Assembly (NCBI GenBank): GCA_943735955.1
Contig: OX030956.1
Span: forward strand, 14,062,424 to 14,126,423
DNA length: 64,000 nucleotides
Direction: 5' to 3'
Origin: Piscicola geometra
Lineage: Eukaryota > Annelida > Clitellata > Hirudinida > Piscicolidae
In this document: positions 61,318 to 64,000 of the stretch, piece by piece
How the letters are laid out: each line of letters opens with the position of its first letter
How positions within the stretch are numbered: the first letter of the stretch is position 1
Notes under the pieces: model-generated
Told to the model about the DNA's origin: nothing
Databases searched by the model: none
What the model saw: the letters and a program-made list of their open reading frames with translations, nothing else
Position numbers and translations under genes: made by a program

Positions 61318-62863
61318 TAGAGGTCGGACATGGACGATTTTTCATTCCCGGTCCCGTCCCGTTCCCGAAATTTGTTTTCCCGTCCCGTCCCGTTCCCGAT
61401 GGGACATCAGAATTTTGATTCCCGTCCCGTCCCGTTCCCGAAATTTGTTTTCCCGTCCCGTCCCGTTCCCGCAACTCGATTCACGGTCCCGACCCGTTCC
61501 CGAAACTTTTTTGTTTTTTTATTCATTTTCGCTGCCGTTTTCACTGGTCCCAAACTTGCTAGTTCTAACATTTTTTACAATTTATTATTTGAAAGTCAGA
61601 GAATATTTCTTTTTAAAAAATAAAAAAAACACGATTTAAATTTCAAATATTTATTGAAATGAAAGTATTGAAGTTAGTCATTGTTTTTGAGTAATTCAAT
61701 CGAGTCTTTATTGCTTTTCACACGGGTTAAACCGTTAAGAGTTTCAGCTTTCAAATCAGATGATTTTGGGTCTGAAGTTAAACGACCACATATTGACAAA
61801 TTCCGTTCACAGGGAATATAACAAAATTTTGGCTACTTCTTGTTGTATTTTAAAATTGCTCATTTTGCTCCAATAAAATAAAACATCTTTATAATCTTCG
61901 ATTTTTTGGGACGTAATTGTGAATATTTGTACAATTCATCCTCTTATGAATTTTTTTCTTCGTTCATTATTATTAATTCTTCAATAATGATAGAAATATG
62001 TTTTTTGACAACATTCTTATTCTCCACAACTTCAAATATAAAATCATTCGTATAATTTGTTAGTATAATAATTTTATTATAATTTTTACGTTCTAAAAAC
62101 AAGCATAATAGGTCTAAATAACCATCATTTGTTTTTTTTCAACGGCACTGCAGCTTGGTCTGGCTGTACAAAATATAATTAAATTTTCTCTAATGAAAGT
62201 CTTGGTATTTATTTCTTTTCTATCCCAAACTTTTTTCCTATTATTCTTTCATACTGTGGATGCAACAGACATGCTGTCATACGAATAAGATCAATGGCAT
62301 CTTTTCTTTTGTCGAAATGATCAACTGAGCAATCATTTGGAAATTAATCATTCAAATTCAAAGTATTAATTTATAAAATTAAAATAATATAACTGACCAT
62401 TTTGATTTTATCTGAAAAGTTTTCATCATCACCCATTTGTTCTAATCTCCCTAATCTTTGGACTCACCATAACAACTTCAAATGTAGTGTTGGAGATTTC
62501 GACATTGGCAATGGTGGCTTCGTTACACATTTCTATTGCATTTAATACTTATTTTAAGCACGGAGTATCGATGAAATAAAGATTTCCATACTTAGAAGTT
62601 TGCTGAAAAATCATTGTTAAAGAATCCAATCCCAATAACTGTCATTCCCGTTTTTCCCGTTCCCGATTTAAAAGTTGATTCCCGTTCCCGTCTTTTCCCG
62701 TTCTCGATTTGAAAGTTGATTCCCGTTCCCGTTCTCGTCCCGAAAACCTATTCCCGGTTCCCGACTTTTCCCGTCCCGAAATTAATTTTCATTCCCGTTC
62801 CCGCGGGAGTCCCGCGGGTACCCGCGGGTACCCGGTCAGATCGGGTACCCGGTCCGACCTCTA
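61318..62863 (-). mobile_element. Second hAT element, 1,546 bp, with exact 8-bp target-site duplication
   Basis: Ends are TAGAGGTCGGAC and GTCCGACCTCTA, perfect 12-bp inverted repeats. Flanks are GTTTGCAC at 61310-61317 and again at 62864-62871. Both subterminal regions carry arrays of a CCCGTTCCCG motif (61345-61505 and 62645-62790). The minus strand contains remnants of an hAT C-terminal domain near 61725-61825 (CERNLSICGRLTSD and LKAETLNGL), interrupted by stops. The rest of the transposase is largely lost. Confidence 0.93.
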
Positions 62864-62871
62864 GTTTGCAC

Positions 62872-64000
62872 TGATGTTGGTGTTGTTTAGGGTCAGGAGC
62901 AAATCAAAGTAGGATTAATTTTCTCTGTTTTTAATTTTTAAATTGTTCTATTATATAAACCATTTCAATAATTTTCTTTTTTCCTCATTCAAAATTTTGT
63001 CCCAAACACCAAATTGTTTGATTTAAATTGTAAAATAAAATTTATTTTCTTCTATATTTCTCAATGGTTTATGGCTCAATCACGCAAAACTTCTAATCGT
63101 TTTCTGATTCAGTTCCTCAAGTCCATCCATTCTTTCATTCAATTCTCACAACCATTTATTACCATTAGTCTTCTTTGTAAGCATCTCTCATTTATCTATT
63201 GCTGTTTTAAACAAATTTAAATAAAAATTTTATCTTTACATTGATTTTTTATAATCTAAAAATTGTTGAAAGTGTTTTCAACTCTTTTTTGAATAAGCAT
63301 ATCGAAGTTTTTTGCTAGCCTGTGTTGCCTTTTAGTGTTTTATAAGCCTTTATAGAATTCATACAGCGAGAGAAACCAATATAAACTTTAATAACTTTTC
63401 AGCGCGATCTACAGAGCTTGACTTGGATTTCTAAGGAACTTTTTAAGCTTACAGCATTTTACAAGGCCAATGCATGTTTTTTTATCGATCTAGGTCAGAA
63501 GCATTAATGCTTTTCTTTGTAATTAAGTGGTAGTTATGTGAGTCTGAGACAATTCGAGTTTTAAATTGCACGTGATCGGGCCGTAAAGCAGAGTTTCGTC
63601 TTCCAAATGGCTTCCGACTTCAAACGCGAACCTTCCTTGAAGAGCTTCTAATTAGAAGATGCTCTTTATACTGATATAATTGCTTTAAGATCATAGTAAA
63701 ATCGAATTGTAGATTGATAATTAAAAACTAGGACTTGAAACGGGACCAAAATTTAGAATCCGGGTACTCAGCTTTTAGACCCGAATATTACCCAGGTATC
63801 TGGAAAAAACATTATTGTGCGCAATTTAGGTAAGTGCTCATTTTTGAAGCGTGCAATATTTTCTTCAAATTCAATATGCTCTTTTTAACAAGATATGCTT
63901 TGAATTTTTAATTTTATAATTAGCTTAAAAGGATAAATTTGTTTTTAGTTTTGTCTGTTCTTAAAAAAGTTAATAGCAAAATGTTATCGGAAATTAATTT
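62872..64000. other. Right-edge AT-rich sequence, nothing supported
   Basis: No exon, RNA gene or repeat structure identified. The only longer open frame (63014-63220, +) is low-complexity and unsupported. Confidence 0.5.

Overview
This window is nuclear DNA from an invertebrate animal. Genes are split into many short exons with GT-AG introns. The clear products are metazoan: a Src-family tyrosine kinase, the synaptic SM protein UNC-18/Munc18, an AF4/FMR2 (Lilliputian-type) protein and a ubiquitin-domain protein of the UBTD family. I cannot place the phylum from sequence alone; a spiralian or other non-chordate bilaterian is only a guess. There is no prokaryotic or viral gene content.

Layout. 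The left half (about 1-34 kb) is gene-rich and saturated with simple repeats. An unidentified gene (+) enters from the left edge and ends near 4.1 kb. Three genes then follow on the minus strand: Src (10,665 to 6,925; 11 exons, 527 aa), unc-18 (19,869 to 12,788; 19 exons, 589 aa) and the AFF/lilli gene (33,701 to 22,071; at least 8 exons, 5' end open). Exon phases join throughout Src and unc-18, so both look intact. A UBTD gene lies at 38.7-40.4 kb (+, 3 exons, 448 aa). From about 40.4 kb on, the sequence is AT-rich and gene-poor, with transposons and a few weak exon candidates.

Mobile elements. A 3,852-bp hAT element (42,547-46,398) has matching terminal inverted repeats, an exact 8-bp target-site duplication and a decayed transposase. 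A 442-bp TA-flanked foldback element is nested in it. A 362-bp internally deleted derivative of the same hAT family (51,074-51,435) has its own 8-bp duplication. A second, unrelated hAT (61,318-62,863) also has an exact 8-bp duplication. A degenerate LINE reverse-transcriptase piece (about 36.4-37.0 kb) and a tRNA-type SINE head (about 2.2 kb) are also present.

The most unusual feature is the link between splice sites and simple repeats. In many introns the micro- or minisatellite starts at, or within a few bases of, the 5' splice site, or runs straight into the acceptor AG. In the first gene, a 2-kb intronic minisatellite repeats a unit containing a copy of the exon/donor junction itself. 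This suggests repeat expansion seeded at splice junctions. I found no clearly new enzymatic system.
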